Notes: generated by a model not told the origin, from the sequence alone. DNA of 64,000 bases from Pedobacter sp. MC2016-24 (GCF_015223055.1 NZ_JADFBX010000008.1:186001-250000); one strand, 5' to 3'; shown: positions 43,231-52,374, counted from the first letter of the stretch. Made by a program: numbers and translations.

Positions 43231-44634
43231 ATGTCAAAATTAAGATTATTTTACACAATTACACTGGCAGTTTTAATTACAGGATGCCGCAAGGAACTTT
43301 TAGTAGAAAAAGCCGTAGCTCTTAAACCCAGATCTATTGCTTCGACCAGTTTTTCGACCGTTACCACTTTGCAGACTGAACTGAGCATTCAGTGGAACCT
43401 GCTTTTAGGTACTGGCAATTATATGACTTCGAATGATTTTATTGAGGCAAGCAGCTTCTCCACAGTAGGACAATCTTATTATGTGCCAAAGTTTCTGCTA
43501 TCCGGTACCAGCCCATTCTATCGTGCTGTTAATGGTTCAAAACATCTGGTTACAGGATCTTCTTCCGGAGAGGGTGCTTACGCCATAGAAGGCGTAGTTG
43601 GATATGGATACAGTGCTTCTTCGGCGCCAGCAGGTACTGTAAATGTGTTCCGCTCTTATAGTGCGCTGTATGCAGGGTACACACTTTCGAGTCCTAATTA
43701 TAGCATAGCGTCTTATGATAGCATTCAATATTTAAATAAATATGGCTATCCCCGATACAATTCAAATACCTCACTTTTAACCTTAAACGGAACTGCAATT
43801 GGGATCAAGTCCAATCGAGTAGCAGGGGGTTCTATATGGGAATTGTCCTGGAATGGAAAACAGTTCGTTAACACGTCTGATTATGGGCGTTTAATTCAAT
43901 CATCCATGAATCTTGGTAACGGGGCGCTCCCGACCGAAGGAGGAGACAAACATTTTAGCGCCAATTCGAGTTTTTGCCATGGTTCACCTTTAATAGAAGC
44001 CTATAATTCTGGAAGTACCCAGGTTACCACGGCAGTGCCTTTGGAGTGGCATAATGAAATGTTTAACTCCACTGGCAACATACACGATTTGATCATCTAT
44101 AAAGACTTTAAATTAGGGAAAGTAATCACCCTTGACCCGACGCTTAGTCTGGGCGCTTTTAATTACCTCAAACCTCAGATCGCCAAATATGTCACCACTT
44201 TCTCTACCCCGGTTAACTTATCTGATGTGCATATTGAAATTCCCACAGGATATTTAAATATGGAGTTCAGTCGTTTTTTTGAAATTGACGCGACGAATAG
44301 TAACCTGAATGCTGGTCTCACAGAAGTGCTTTTAAACGAAAACGAGTCGCAACAAAGCCCTTTTCACGATGCGGGAGGTATCGTGCTGGCCACACAAAAT
44401 CTGGATTATGCTATGGGAATTTACATCAATATCGTAAACTCAAAATCCACGGATGATGATCCTAATTCCATTTACTATTTCAGAAATTGGCGGTTTAATG
44501 ATACGAGTAAATGGTCTGCAGGCCGGTATGGTGACATTTCAGCAGGTGCCCATCAATATACTTCCTATATCATTGTGGGTACTTTGGACGACGTTAGAAC
44601 TGCGATGCGTGCATTGAGTATTAACGGATATTAG
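43231..44634 (+). CDS. Unrecognised exported lipoprotein of the rhamnoside locus
   Basis: A 467-residue lipoprotein with lipobox 'LAVLITGCRKELL' (Cys about 19). It is rich in Ser, Tyr and Asn and beta-strand-like, with 'GGSIWELSWNGKQFVNTSDY' followed by 'GRLIQSSM', then 'PTEGGDKHF' and 'FCHGSPLIEAYNSG'. The W-N-G-K-x-F-x-N-x-x-D-Y-G-R-x-I-Q run recalls a group of secreted carbohydrate-active proteins, but I cannot name the family or a catalytic residue. Its place between the catabolic genes and glycoside hydrolases suggests a surface glycan-binding protein or a new enzyme. Confidence 0.65.
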   Translation: MSKLRLFYTITLAVLITGCRKELLVEKAVALKPRSIASTSFSTVTTLQTELSIQWNLLLGTGNYMTSNDFIEASSFSTVGQSYYVPKFLLSGTSPFYRAVNGSKHLVTGSSSGEGAYAIEGVVGYGYSASSAPAGTVNVFRSYSALYAGYTLSSPNYSIASYDSIQYLNKYGYPRYNSNTSLLTLNGTAIGIKSNRVAGGSIWELSWNGKQFVNTSDYGRLIQSSMNLGNGALPTEGGDKHFSANSSFCHGSPLIEAYNSGSTQVTTAVPLEWHNEMFNSTGNIHDLIIYKDFKLGKVITLDPTLSLGAFNYLKPQIAKYVTTFSTPVNLSDVHIEIPTGYLNMEFSRFFEIDATNSNLNAGLTEVLLNENESQQSPFHDAGGIVLATQNLDYAMGIYINIVNSKSTDDDPNSIYYFRNWRFNDTSKWSAGRYGDISAGAHQYTSYIIVGTLDDVRTAMRALSINGY

Positions 44635-44655
44635 GGCTTATCTAAATTCCTGTTC

Positions 44656-46182
44656 ATGGAGAAAATAAACAAACAGCGTGTACGCAACTGGATTATGGCC
44701 ATTGTGACTGTGGTTACCGTTAATGTAACCGTGTCTGCTCAGGGAGAAAGGTACGTAACCATCTTTTACGCTGTCTGGTCCAATGAAACCATACAAAGAA
44801 GTCTTTATGGATCTGACGTTTACAACATGGCCAGTACAGCGTACAGTCCGTATCCACAGTTTAACTGGTGGGGCAAACCAGCCTATGCTGCATCTCATGG
44901 CGACGGCACCATTAAAAACAATTACCTGATGTACCTGAATAATGATCCGGAACAACCCAACACTGGCCTGATCGATTACCATGCAGATTTGCTGAGCCAG
45001 GCAGGCGTTGATTTCATTACCCTTGATCTAACCAATGGGGCACAGCAGCATATTGTGAATGGCGCCAAAGCCTTGTGTTTGCGGTATCAGTGGCGGATCG
45101 CACACCAGTATCCGACGCCGAAAATTGTATGCTGGGTGCTGGATGAAGCTACATTGAAAGCTGTTGAAAAGCAGATTTTTGAAGTTTACGACGAGGAAAT
45201 ATTCTTTAATTACCTGGGTAAAAAATTGTTGCTAATTGCTAAACCCGATACTGCGCTGATCCAAGGTGATTCAAAGCAGCCTGCGGTTCCAGTAAATGGG
45301 CGCTTTCGCCATTATTCCAGCAGGCACTGCTGGGGCTTATCGGCTGTAAAAGGAAGTTGCTGGAGTTTCAAATCCAATACAGCTATACCGCCGCCTGCGT
45401 TCTACTATGAGGGGAAACCCGAACAGATGGCTGCGGCTGTAGCCACACAATCCACTTATATGACTACGGATGGTATAAATGCAGATCAGGAAGCGATAGG
45501 GCGCCAGAAAGGTGCTTTTTTCAATACCTATATGGAGGCAGCAAAAACTGTACAACCTACCTTTCTCTTCATCCATTCCTGGAATGAATGGGCCGCGCAA
45601 AATCTCGGCAGTCAGGCTGCACCTCATTTTACGGACTTATGGAAAACAGAATATAGCGCTGATATTGAACCAATGTCTGGTGGTCACGGAGATCAGTATT
45701 ATCAGCTGATGAAAACAAAGATCGGTGAGTTTAAAAGAGCGGGAAGGCCGGGCTGGGAATTTTTATCGGATATGGAAGGCTGGACTGCAGTTAGACAGGT
45801 TACCGGACTGCACTGGCAGGCTGGCGGATACCTGTCCGGCAATACTTCGGGCGCATCCGCCGTCATTCAATCCAATGATAACCTTTCTATAAAACTTAGC
45901 GGAAAGCGGTATCTATCCATAAGGATGAAGCATAACTCCAGGGTGAAAAGGGTAAAAATATCCTTCATCACTGATGCCGACCGGGAATGGGGCCAGTTGA
46001 AGTCCAGGGAGTTTGCTGTGCGACCCAATACTAGTTTTACGGGCTACCAGATAGATATGTCTGGCCAGCCCGGTTGGAACGGTATCCTCAGACGTATCCG
46101 TATTCAACTGTCAAATGGGAGTGCAGCAACCGGTCATTTTCAGATCGACCGGATCAGGATACACAATAAAAAGAATAGTTAA
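44656..46182 (+). CDS. GH99/WbsX-like glycoside hydrolase with C-terminal carbohydrate-binding-like domain
   Basis: A 508-residue exported protein (signal about 12-30, 'MAIVTVVTVNVTVSAQGE'). The barrel begins 'YVTIFYAVWSNETIQ' and contains 'SQAGVDFITLDLTNGAQQ' and 'FLFIHSWNEWAAQNLG', followed by 'ADIEPMSGGHGDQYYQLM', a combination seen in GH99/GH71-like and WbsX-type proteins. The last 135 residues ('FLSDMEGWTAVRQVTGLHW' onward) form a separate beta-sandwich resembling a carbohydrate-binding module. Candidate acids are the Glu in WNEW and an Asp in the earlier strand. Specificity is unknown. Confidence 0.7.
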   Translation: MEKINKQRVRNWIMAIVTVVTVNVTVSAQGERYVTIFYAVWSNETIQRSLYGSDVYNMASTAYSPYPQFNWWGKPAYAASHGDGTIKNNYLMYLNNDPEQPNTGLIDYHADLLSQAGVDFITLDLTNGAQQHIVNGAKALCLRYQWRIAHQYPTPKIVCWVLDEATLKAVEKQIFEVYDEEIFFNYLGKKLLLIAKPDTALIQGDSKQPAVPVNGRFRHYSSRHCWGLSAVKGSCWSFKSNTAIPPPAFYYEGKPEQMAAAVATQSTYMTTDGINADQEAIGRQKGAFFNTYMEAAKTVQPTFLFIHSWNEWAAQNLGSQAAPHFTDLWKTEYSADIEPMSGGHGDQYYQLMKTKIGEFKRAGRPGWEFLSDMEGWTAVRQVTGLHWQAGGYLSGNTSGASAVIQSNDNLSIKLSGKRYLSIRMKHNSRVKRVKISFITDADREWGQLKSREFAVRPNTSFTGYQIDMSGQPGWNGILRRIRIQLSNGSAATGHFQIDRIRIHNKKNS

Positions 46183-46206
46183 CGGAATTAGAAACACGAG
46201 CACAGC

Positions 46207-47916
46207 ATGAAGAAGAGCTATCAATTGCTTATCGCCATATTCACTATATGTGGGATGGCCGGACTAAAAGCCCAGCATCCAGTATTAAGCAGGTCATATT
46301 TATCACCGGTAAAAATAATCTGGAGAACCGGCGATATACAGCATGCTGAACGTCTATTGGAAAAAGGTAACGGGCAAGCCGATCTGAACACCGGCGGACT
46401 TTGCCGTTTAAAAAGCAGCGCAACTGCCAGGCCGGGAATTTTACTGGATTTTGGTAAAGAACTGCATGGTGGTCTGCAATTGGTTACCGGCATGTGGGCA
46501 GGAAACAAACCTATTAAGGTCAGGATTCGTTTTGGGGAGTCCGTTAGCGAAGCCATGTCTGATATTGATACGCTTAAAGGCGCTACAAATGATCACGCTA
46601 TGCGCGATTTTGAAATTCAGCTGCCCTGGTTAGGTAAACTGGAAATTGGAAATACCGGATTTAGATTTGTAAGAATAGACCTGCTGGATGGAAATGCCGA
46701 GTTATTGCTGAAAGAAGCGCGTGCAATTTTTACCTATAGGGACATCCCTTATTTGGGGTCGTTTAGTTGCAGCGACAATTTATTGAATAAAATATGGCGT
46801 ACAGGTGCCTATACTGTTCATTTAAACATGCAGGATTACCTGTGGGATGGCATTAAAAGGGACAGACTGGTCTGGGTAGGAGATATGCATCCCGAAACGG
46901 CTACTATATCTGCAGTTTTTGGTTATAATGATGTGGTGCCGAAAAGCCTGGACTTGTCGCGGGATATTACACCGCTACCACAATGGATGAATGGAATCAG
47001 TACTTATTCTATGTGGTGGATTATTATTCATAAAGACTGGTATTACCAGCATGGTAACCTGGCGTATCTGAAAGAACAAAAAACTTACTTAGTTAAACTG
47101 CTTGAGCTACTATGTACTAAAATTGATGCCAATAACAGTGAGCAGTTGGATGGTCGTTTTCTGGACTGGCCATCAAGCGAAAACAAGGAAAGCATACATG
47201 CAGGTTTACAGGCGATGATGGTCCTTTCTTTAACCGCTGGAGGCGATTTATGCAGGATTTTGGATGAGAAGGAAACGGCCGGAATGTGTGATGAAGCTGT
47301 AAGCCGCTTGAGAAAATACGTGCCTGAGGTTAATGGCTCCAAACAAGCGGCATCCTTACTGGCATTGAGTGATATGATTTTAGCCGAAAAAGCAAATCAA
47401 GAGGTGATCGCCGTAGGGGGCGCAAAAAATTTCTCTACGTTTTATGGCTATTATATGCTTAAAGCCAAAGCCAAAGCAGGCGATTACCAGGGCGCGTTAG
47501 ACAATATCCGCGAATACTGGGGTGGGATGCTGAACCTGGGAGCAACAACTTTTTGGGAGGATTTTGACCTGGACTGGGTCAAGAATGCTTCAAGAATAGA
47601 TGAACTTGTTCCTGATGGTAAAAAGGACATCCACGGCGACTATGGTGCCTATTGCTATAAAGGTTTCCGTCATAGTTTATGTCATGGTTGGGCATCAGGA
47701 CCAACTTCGTGGTTAACGGAATATGTTTTGGGTGTGCAGGTGATGGAACCAGGGTGCAAGGCGATCAGGGTGAGGCCTCATTTAGGTGACTTGAGCTTTG
47801 TGGAGGGCACATTTCCTACGCCATACGGCATAGTGAAAATAAAACACCTTAAAGGCCCCGACGGAAAAATAAAATCGACAGTTCAGGCACCTAAACAAAT
47901 AAAAATTATAAAGTAA
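46207..47916 (+). CDS. GH78-like alpha-L-rhamnosidase (short form)
   Basis: A 569-residue exported protein with signal peptide 'LLIAIFTICGMAGLKAQ'. A short beta module precedes the six-hairpin barrel. 'FSCSDNLLNKIWRTGAYTVH' and 'YLWDGIKRDRLVWVGDM' (about 213-228) match the rhamnosidase catalytic region, where the second group replaces the more common CPQRDERLGW motif; the C-terminal 'GYRMRPH'-like part is represented by 'KAIRVRPHLGDLSFVEG'. It is about 400 residues shorter than the next gene and lacks the N-terminal extra modules. It probably removes terminal rhamnose from glycans or glycosides; activity is not proven. Confidence 0.82.
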   Translation: MKKSYQLLIAIFTICGMAGLKAQHPVLSRSYLSPVKIIWRTGDIQHAERLLEKGNGQADLNTGGLCRLKSSATARPGILLDFGKELHGGLQLVTGMWAGNKPIKVRIRFGESVSEAMSDIDTLKGATNDHAMRDFEIQLPWLGKLEIGNTGFRFVRIDLLDGNAELLLKEARAIFTYRDIPYLGSFSCSDNLLNKIWRTGAYTVHLNMQDYLWDGIKRDRLVWVGDMHPETATISAVFGYNDVVPKSLDLSRDITPLPQWMNGISTYSMWWIIIHKDWYYQHGNLAYLKEQKTYLVKLLELLCTKIDANNSEQLDGRFLDWPSSENKESIHAGLQAMMVLSLTAGGDLCRILDEKETAGMCDEAVSRLRKYVPEVNGSKQAASLLALSDMILAEKANQEVIAVGGAKNFSTFYGYYMLKAKAKAGDYQGALDNIREYWGGMLNLGATTFWEDFDLDWVKNASRIDELVPDGKKDIHGDYGAYCYKGFRHSLCHGWASGPTSWLTEYVLGVQVMEPGCKAIRVRPHLGDLSFVEGTFPTPYGIVKIKHLKGPDGKIKSTVQAPKQIKIIK

Positions 47917-48067
47917 GTCGCCCTCAGATGAAACCATCATGGTTTTTCAAACCACACAGTGGAATGAATAAATCTGATAGCTTCATCACAAATGAAAAAC
48001 AAACCGAGTTTATGAGTTCATTAATACAAATGAAAACAATAAACGAAGAATTAATAATTATATACGG

Positions 48068-50929
48068 ATGAAAAAAACAAATTCAAAGCAAAACAAGTTG
48101 GTTAAAATTGCGCTGATTTTTAGTGTATTGCAGTCTTGCTTTTTGCCGCTTATTGCACAGCAATCAGACTTATCCGCGAGGTACTTAAAAACCGAATACA
48201 AAGAAAATCCGGTTACCGATGTGCTTCACCCACGTTTAAGCTGGGAGCTGGAATCGAAAGAACGGAGACAGCTGCAAACTGCGTATCAGATTATGGTAAG
48301 TAGTTCAGCACAATTGTTGAAACTGGATAAGGGTGATCTGTGGGATTCAGGCCGGATCCTAAGTGACCGTACCAACCAGATTGAATACCAAGGTGCTGAG
48401 GTGGTTTCCAGGAAGGTATACTATTGGAAGGTCCGCAGCTGGGATAAAAATAATATCGTGGGTAAATGGAGTCCGGTTGCCAAATGGGAAATGGGCCTGT
48501 TGAATAAACCCGACTGGAAAGCCAGCTGGATTGGAAACGATCTTAGCGCTTTGGGGAAGGGAAGTGCGTACCATCTTCCGCCAGCACCGTACTTTAGAAA
48601 ACAGGTAAAGCTTAACAAATCGGTAAAAAAGGCCAGGCTGTATGTAACTGCCCTGGGCTTATATGAGTTCTATATCAACGGACAACGCATTGGTAAGGAT
48701 AATTTTACGCCGGGCTGGACAGACTATCATAAAAGAGTACACTATCAGGTGTATGACGTAACGGATAAGCTTAAAGCCGGGAACAATATCTTAAGTTCAA
48801 TTGTTGCCGATGGCTGGTATTCGGGCTATCTTGGATATGCACTACTGGTTAACAATCCGGTGGTACGGAACTTTTATGGGAAAGTACCGCTGTTAAAAGC
48901 TCAGCTGGAAGTGGAGTATGAAGATGGGACTCACACAGCTGTTTTTACCGATGCTTCTTGGAAAAGCAACCATGGCCCAATGGTTGAAGCAGATATTTTA
49001 AACGGGGAGACCTATGATGCAAGGTTGGAGTTTACTGGCTGGAATACTGCTTCCTATGTGGCTGAACATTGGAAAAACGCAACGGTGTTTCCGGATCAGG
49101 GAGGACGTAGCCTGGAATCCTATCCCGGCAATACCGTCCAGGTATTTAAAGAAATTAAGGCGCTTAGCGTTACTAAAAGAACAAATGGTAAATATATTTT
49201 TAATCTGGGCCAGAATTTTTCGGGTAATGTCCGTTTAAAAGTAAAGGGGAAAAGGGGAGACACGATCACTTTAAAGTATGGAGAGGTTTTATTTCCAAAT
49301 GGCGACCTCATGACTGAGAATTTGCGGAAGGCCAGGGCAACAGATACTTACATATTGAAAGGCGATTTAAATGGGGAAGTTTACACACCCAGATTTACTT
49401 ATCATGGTTTTCAGTATGTCGAAGTTTCTGGTTTTCGTACTCAGCCAGCGGTCAATGCGGTTACAGGGATCGTATTGAGTTCGGCAACACCAGTGGTGGG
49501 TTCTTTTACAACAGACCATGTGATGGTTAATAAGCTGTACAGTAATATTGTATGGACACAGCGCTCCAATTATTTTGACATTCCAACCGATTGTCCGCAA
49601 CGTGATGAGCGGTTGGGGTGGACCGGTGATGCGCAGACTTACATGCAATCGGCAACTTTTAATACCGATATTTCTGCTTTTTTTACCAAATGGCTGGTTG
49701 ATCTTAACGATGCGCAACGCATTGATCATACGTACCCGATTTACGCACCGGCACCAAATATCCGTATTACAGATACCTATTCTCCAGGATGGTCAGAGGC
49801 AGGTATTATATGTCCTTATACCCTGTATAAAGTTTATGGAGATGTGCGGGTGATCCGAAAATTCTGGGTTAATATGACTGACTACCTTCAGTTTTTAGAA
49901 AATAAGAGTAAAGGAACATTCGTTTTTAGGGAGGCTAGTTTTGAAGACATCTCCCCTAAAGGTGGTTTTGGAGATTGGTTGTCTGCAGGAAAAAAAACAC
50001 CGCCCGATATGTTGGCGACCATTTATTATGGTTATATCGCTTCGATGATGTCCGAGATGGCCAATGCGATCGGCAAACACGAAGATGAAATAAAATACAG
50101 GGAGATTTCTAACCAAATAAAATCTGCTTTTTTAAAGCATTACATGGCTCCAGAAGGGAGATTTAAAACCAATGTAACGGCCTATGGTAAGGGTGAAGGC
50201 TATGTGGACGGGGAGATGGGCTTTGATGGTCATACGCAAACGGCATACGCAAATGCGATTTATATGAATATGCTTACTCCTGATCAAGCGCATAAAGCCG
50301 GAGATTTTTTAAGTGAATTAATTCATCAAAATAGCGGGCGGCTGTCTACAGGTTTTCTGGGTGTTAAACCCTTATTGCCTGCTCTTTCAAAGACCGGGCA
50401 TACAGATCAGGCTTATCAACTACTGTTGAATGTGGAATATCCTTCCTGGGGATTTGAAATCGTAAACGGAGCCAATACCATTTGGGAGCGATGGAATAGT
50501 TATATAAAAGGTAAAGGATTTGAAAATAATGCAGGAATGAATTCTTTTAATCATTATGCATTCGGATCGGTTAACGAATGGTTATTTGGCAATTCGGCTG
50601 GGATTCGTACCATAGATCCCGGTTACAGGAAGTTTTTAATCCGGCCCGAAATCGCCAAAGATGGTATCGGGTTGGTTAAAGCATCTTATCATTCCATCAA
50701 TGGGCAGATCCTATCCGCCTGGAAAAGAACTGACCAAGGCATAACTATCGACATTATTATTCCTGTAAATACGACAGCTGATGTGTTTATACCGGCAAAT
50801 AATGAAAACGATGTTAAGGAGGGTAAGTACAGGGTAAACATCCATCCAGATCTGAAGGTAAAAGGATTGGTTGATGGTTTTGTACATTTAGAATTGGGCT
50901 CAGGCGTTTATCATTTCTCGGCTAGATAA
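48068..50929 (+). CDS. GH78 alpha-L-rhamnosidase (full length)
   Basis: A 953-residue enzyme with N-terminal fibronectin-like and beta-sandwich domains ('LSARYLKTEYKENPVTDVLH', 'RKVYYWKVRSWDKN', 'YVTALGLYEFYINGQRIG') and the catalytic six-hairpin barrel. The canonical motif 'PTDCPQRDERLGWTGDAQTY' (about residue 506) carries the general-acid Glu; 'FEIVNGANTIWERWNSY' near 800 carries the second acidic residue. It releases L-rhamnose from alpha-linked rhamnosides. A signal peptide is present ('IALIFSVLQSCFLPLIAQ'). It ends the locus and is followed by a terminator-like hairpin. Confidence 0.93.
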   Translation: MKKTNSKQNKLVKIALIFSVLQSCFLPLIAQQSDLSARYLKTEYKENPVTDVLHPRLSWELESKERRQLQTAYQIMVSSSAQLLKLDKGDLWDSGRILSDRTNQIEYQGAEVVSRKVYYWKVRSWDKNNIVGKWSPVAKWEMGLLNKPDWKASWIGNDLSALGKGSAYHLPPAPYFRKQVKLNKSVKKARLYVTALGLYEFYINGQRIGKDNFTPGWTDYHKRVHYQVYDVTDKLKAGNNILSSIVADGWYSGYLGYALLVNNPVVRNFYGKVPLLKAQLEVEYEDGTHTAVFTDASWKSNHGPMVEADILNGETYDARLEFTGWNTASYVAEHWKNATVFPDQGGRSLESYPGNTVQVFKEIKALSVTKRTNGKYIFNLGQNFSGNVRLKVKGKRGDTITLKYGEVLFPNGDLMTENLRKARATDTYILKGDLNGEVYTPRFTYHGFQYVEVSGFRTQPAVNAVTGIVLSSATPVVGSFTTDHVMVNKLYSNIVWTQRSNYFDIPTDCPQRDERLGWTGDAQTYMQSATFNTDISAFFTKWLVDLNDAQRIDHTYPIYAPAPNIRITDTYSPGWSEAGIICPYTLYKVYGDVRVIRKFWVNMTDYLQFLENKSKGTFVFREASFEDISPKGGFGDWLSAGKKTPPDMLATIYYGYIASMMSEMANAIGKHEDEIKYREISNQIKSAFLKHYMAPEGRFKTNVTAYGKGEGYVDGEMGFDGHTQTAYANAIYMNMLTPDQAHKAGDFLSELIHQNSGRLSTGFLGVKPLLPALSKTGHTDQAYQLLLNVEYPSWGFEIVNGANTIWERWNSYIKGKGFENNAGMNSFNHYAFGSVNEWLFGNSAGIRTIDPGYRKFLIRPEIAKDGIGLVKASYHSINGQILSAWKRTDQGITIDIIIPVNTTADVFIPANNENDVKEGKYRVNIHPDLKVKGLVDGFVHLELGSGVYHFSAR

Positions 50930-50960
50930 ATATGTACCTTTATAACGTAACAGGAAATGA

Positions 50961-50986
50961 ACGGCCCCGAAAGGTCGTGATTTTTT
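50961..50986 (+). terminator. Intrinsic terminator after the rhamnosidase gene
   Basis: ACGGCC (50961-50966) pairs with GGTCGT (50973-50978) including one G-U pair, with a short loop, followed by a run of six T. It lies 32 bases after the GH78 stop and marks the end of the locus 2 operon. Confidence 0.65.
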
Positions 50987-51166
50987 GCCATTCTTTTTTT
51001 GCCAGGATGAATTTTTGACATTTGGATCTGAAATTTTTTCATTTTTTCTGCAAAATTTTCAGCTGATTTGTGGGAAAACAGCTTTGGCATTACATTAGAT
51101 AAGTCTTGTATGAACACGAAGTTCAGGTTTAATTAATTGTAAGTTTTAATCATTAAAAATCAACTT

Positions 51167-51173
51167 AAGGAGG
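51167..51173 (+). promoter_or_regulatory. Strong Shine-Dalgarno sequence before hsp20
   Basis: AAGGAGG ends eight bases before the ATG at 51182. Such a full anti-SD match is rare in Bacteroidota, whose mRNAs usually lack it, and none of the neighbouring genes has one. Confidence 0.6.
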
Positions 51174-51181
51174 ACAGACCT

Positions 51182-51628
51182 ATGACACTGGTTAAATTTA
51201 ATCCAAATGGCAATGTGAAGAAAAATGGCCTGATGACTGGCTTTGATGGCGTTTTCGATTCTATTTTCAATGACACTTTCTTTTCTGACCGCATGATGGC
51301 GCGTGTGCCTGCGGTCAACATCAGTGAAAGTAAAGATCACTATCATCTGGAGCTTGCTGCTCCGGGTCTGAAGAAGGAAGACTTCAAACTTTCTTTGGAA
51401 AGGAATGTTCTGAGTATTTCTGTAGAGCGGAGTTCGGAAGATGGTGCTCAGGAGCGCAATTACAACAAACGGGAGTTCAGTTACAGTTCGTTTGTGCGTT
51501 CTTTCACGCTGCCTGATGCTGCGGATGAGAATGGAATCGAAGCGAAGTATGTGGATGGGGTATTGTGCGTCGATATCGCAAAACGTGAAGAGGCAAAAAT
51601 GCAGAGCCGCCAGATTGAAATCAAGTAA
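51182..51628 (+). CDS. Hsp20/alpha-crystallin-family small heat-shock protein
   Basis: A 148-residue chaperone. An N-terminal arm ('FDGVFDSIFNDTFFSDRM') precedes the alpha-crystallin domain (about 42-135), with 'VNISESKDHYHLELAAPGLK' and 'FVRSFTLPDAADENGIEAKY' then 'DGVLCVDIAKREE', and a short C-terminal tail. It forms oligomers that hold unfolding proteins under stress. It is monocistronic, with a perfect Shine-Dalgarno sequence upstream and a UUCG-loop terminator behind it. Confidence 0.95.
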   Translation: MTLVKFNPNGNVKKNGLMTGFDGVFDSIFNDTFFSDRMMARVPAVNISESKDHYHLELAAPGLKKEDFKLSLERNVLSISVERSSEDGAQERNYNKREFSYSSFVRSFTLPDAADENGIEAKYVDGVLCVDIAKREEAKMQSRQIEIK

Positions 51629-51655
51629 TGCGTTTTTGATTTATACCAATACCCT

Positions 51656-51681
51656 GAGCTGCCTTCGGGCGGCTCTTTTAT
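51656..51681 (+). terminator. Intrinsic terminator after hsp20 with TTCG tetraloop
   Basis: GAGCTGCC (51656-51663) pairs with GGCGGCTC (51668-51675) through a TTCG loop with one G-U pair, followed by TTTTA. It ends 28 bases after the hsp20 stop. Confidence 0.85.
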
Positions 51682-51699
51682 TTCATTTTGTTTATTGTT

Positions 51700-51987
51700 A
51701 TGGAAGCTAGCTACGAAATATCTCTGAACATGAAAACGCTTAAAGGCATTGAAACTTATGGCTGTTTTCACCTTGGTCATGATGAGGCTTTTGCCCGGAA
51801 GCTTTACGCTTCCCTAATCGCGGACGATGAGGTCTCTGGTGATTCTGTCATTACTATAGATTTGGTAAAGCGGGAGGACCGTGTCCCCTTCCCTCAGGGA
51901 CTGCGGCATTGCAGCTATGAACAGCTTGCTTTGAATGTACAGCTGATCACTAAAGGGGTCTTTAAGCATCTCAATCTGGAGATTTAG
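51700..51987 (+). CDS. Conserved small hypothetical protein
   Basis: A 95-residue protein from ATG 51700 (a TTG at 51688 extends the frame by four codons). It contains 'YGCFHLGHDEAFARKLYASL' and 'SVITIDLVKREDRVPFPQGL'. It has no signal peptide or membrane helix. I recognise no family; similar small proteins occur as unknowns in Sphingobacteriaceae. Its place between hsp20 and the cold-shock gene suggests a stress-related cytosolic protein. Confidence 0.6.
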   Translation: MEASYEISLNMKTLKGIETYGCFHLGHDEAFARKLYASLIADDEVSGDSVITIDLVKREDRVPFPQGLRHCSYEQLALNVQLITKGVFKHLNLEI

Positions 51988-52073
51988 GTATGAATTTAAT
52001 TTCAAAAAAATATTTTGATTCATAATTGCTGGTTAAAATATAATTCTAATTTTTCGTTTATTTTGAAATAAAA

Positions 52074-52103
52074 TTTGATGTTTCAAATATTTTTGTATCT
52101 TTG
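52074..52103 (+). promoter_or_regulatory. Bacteroidota promoter of the cold-shock gene
   Basis: TTTG (52074-52077) and TATCTTTG (52096-52103) are separated by 18 bases and match the Bacteroidota -33 TTTG / -7 TAnnTTTG pattern. The ATG of the cold-shock gene is 22 bases further on. This is the cleanest promoter in the window. Confidence 0.7.
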
Positions 52104-52125
52104 GATATAATTAATATATAATACA

Positions 52126-52317
52126 ATGCAACAAGGAACAGTAAAATTTTTCAATGAGACAAAAGGTTTTGGATTTATCGTGCCAGCTAATGGTGATAGC
52201 GAAATCTTTGTTCATTCTTCTGGTTTAATGGACAACATTCGTGAGAATGATTCAGTAAGCTATGACATCGAGCAAGGTAAAAAAGGCTTGAATGCAATTA
52301 ATGTTAAGATCAGCTAA
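52126..52317 (+). CDS. Cold-shock domain protein (CspA family)
   Basis: A 63-residue single cold-shock domain. RNP1 is 'KGFGFIVP' (13-20) and RNP2 is 'EIFVHSSGL' (26-34), both with the aromatic residues that stack on RNA. The length is near that of CspA. It binds single-stranded RNA and melts secondary structures. It has its own consensus promoter and a strong terminator, so it is a single-gene unit. Confidence 0.95.
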   Translation: MQQGTVKFFNETKGFGFIVPANGDSEIFVHSSGLMDNIRENDSVSYDIEQGKKGLNAINVKIS

Positions 52318-52340
52318 TTAGATTTCCTTCATAAATTGGT

Positions 52341-52374
52341 AAAAACATCTGTCTAATGACAGATGTTTTTTTTT
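52341..52374 (+). terminator. Perfect intrinsic terminator after the cold-shock gene
   Basis: AAAAACATCTGTC (52341-52353) and GACAGATGTTTTT (52358-52370) form a perfect 13-bp stem with a TAAT loop, extended by four further T residues. Confidence 0.92.

Noticed and set aside
47931..47945. AAACCA/TGGTTT stem followed by TT after the short GH78-like gene
   Set aside because: Only six base pairs, A/T rich, with a three-base loop; too weak to call a terminator, although the 150-base gap there could hold an internal promoter.
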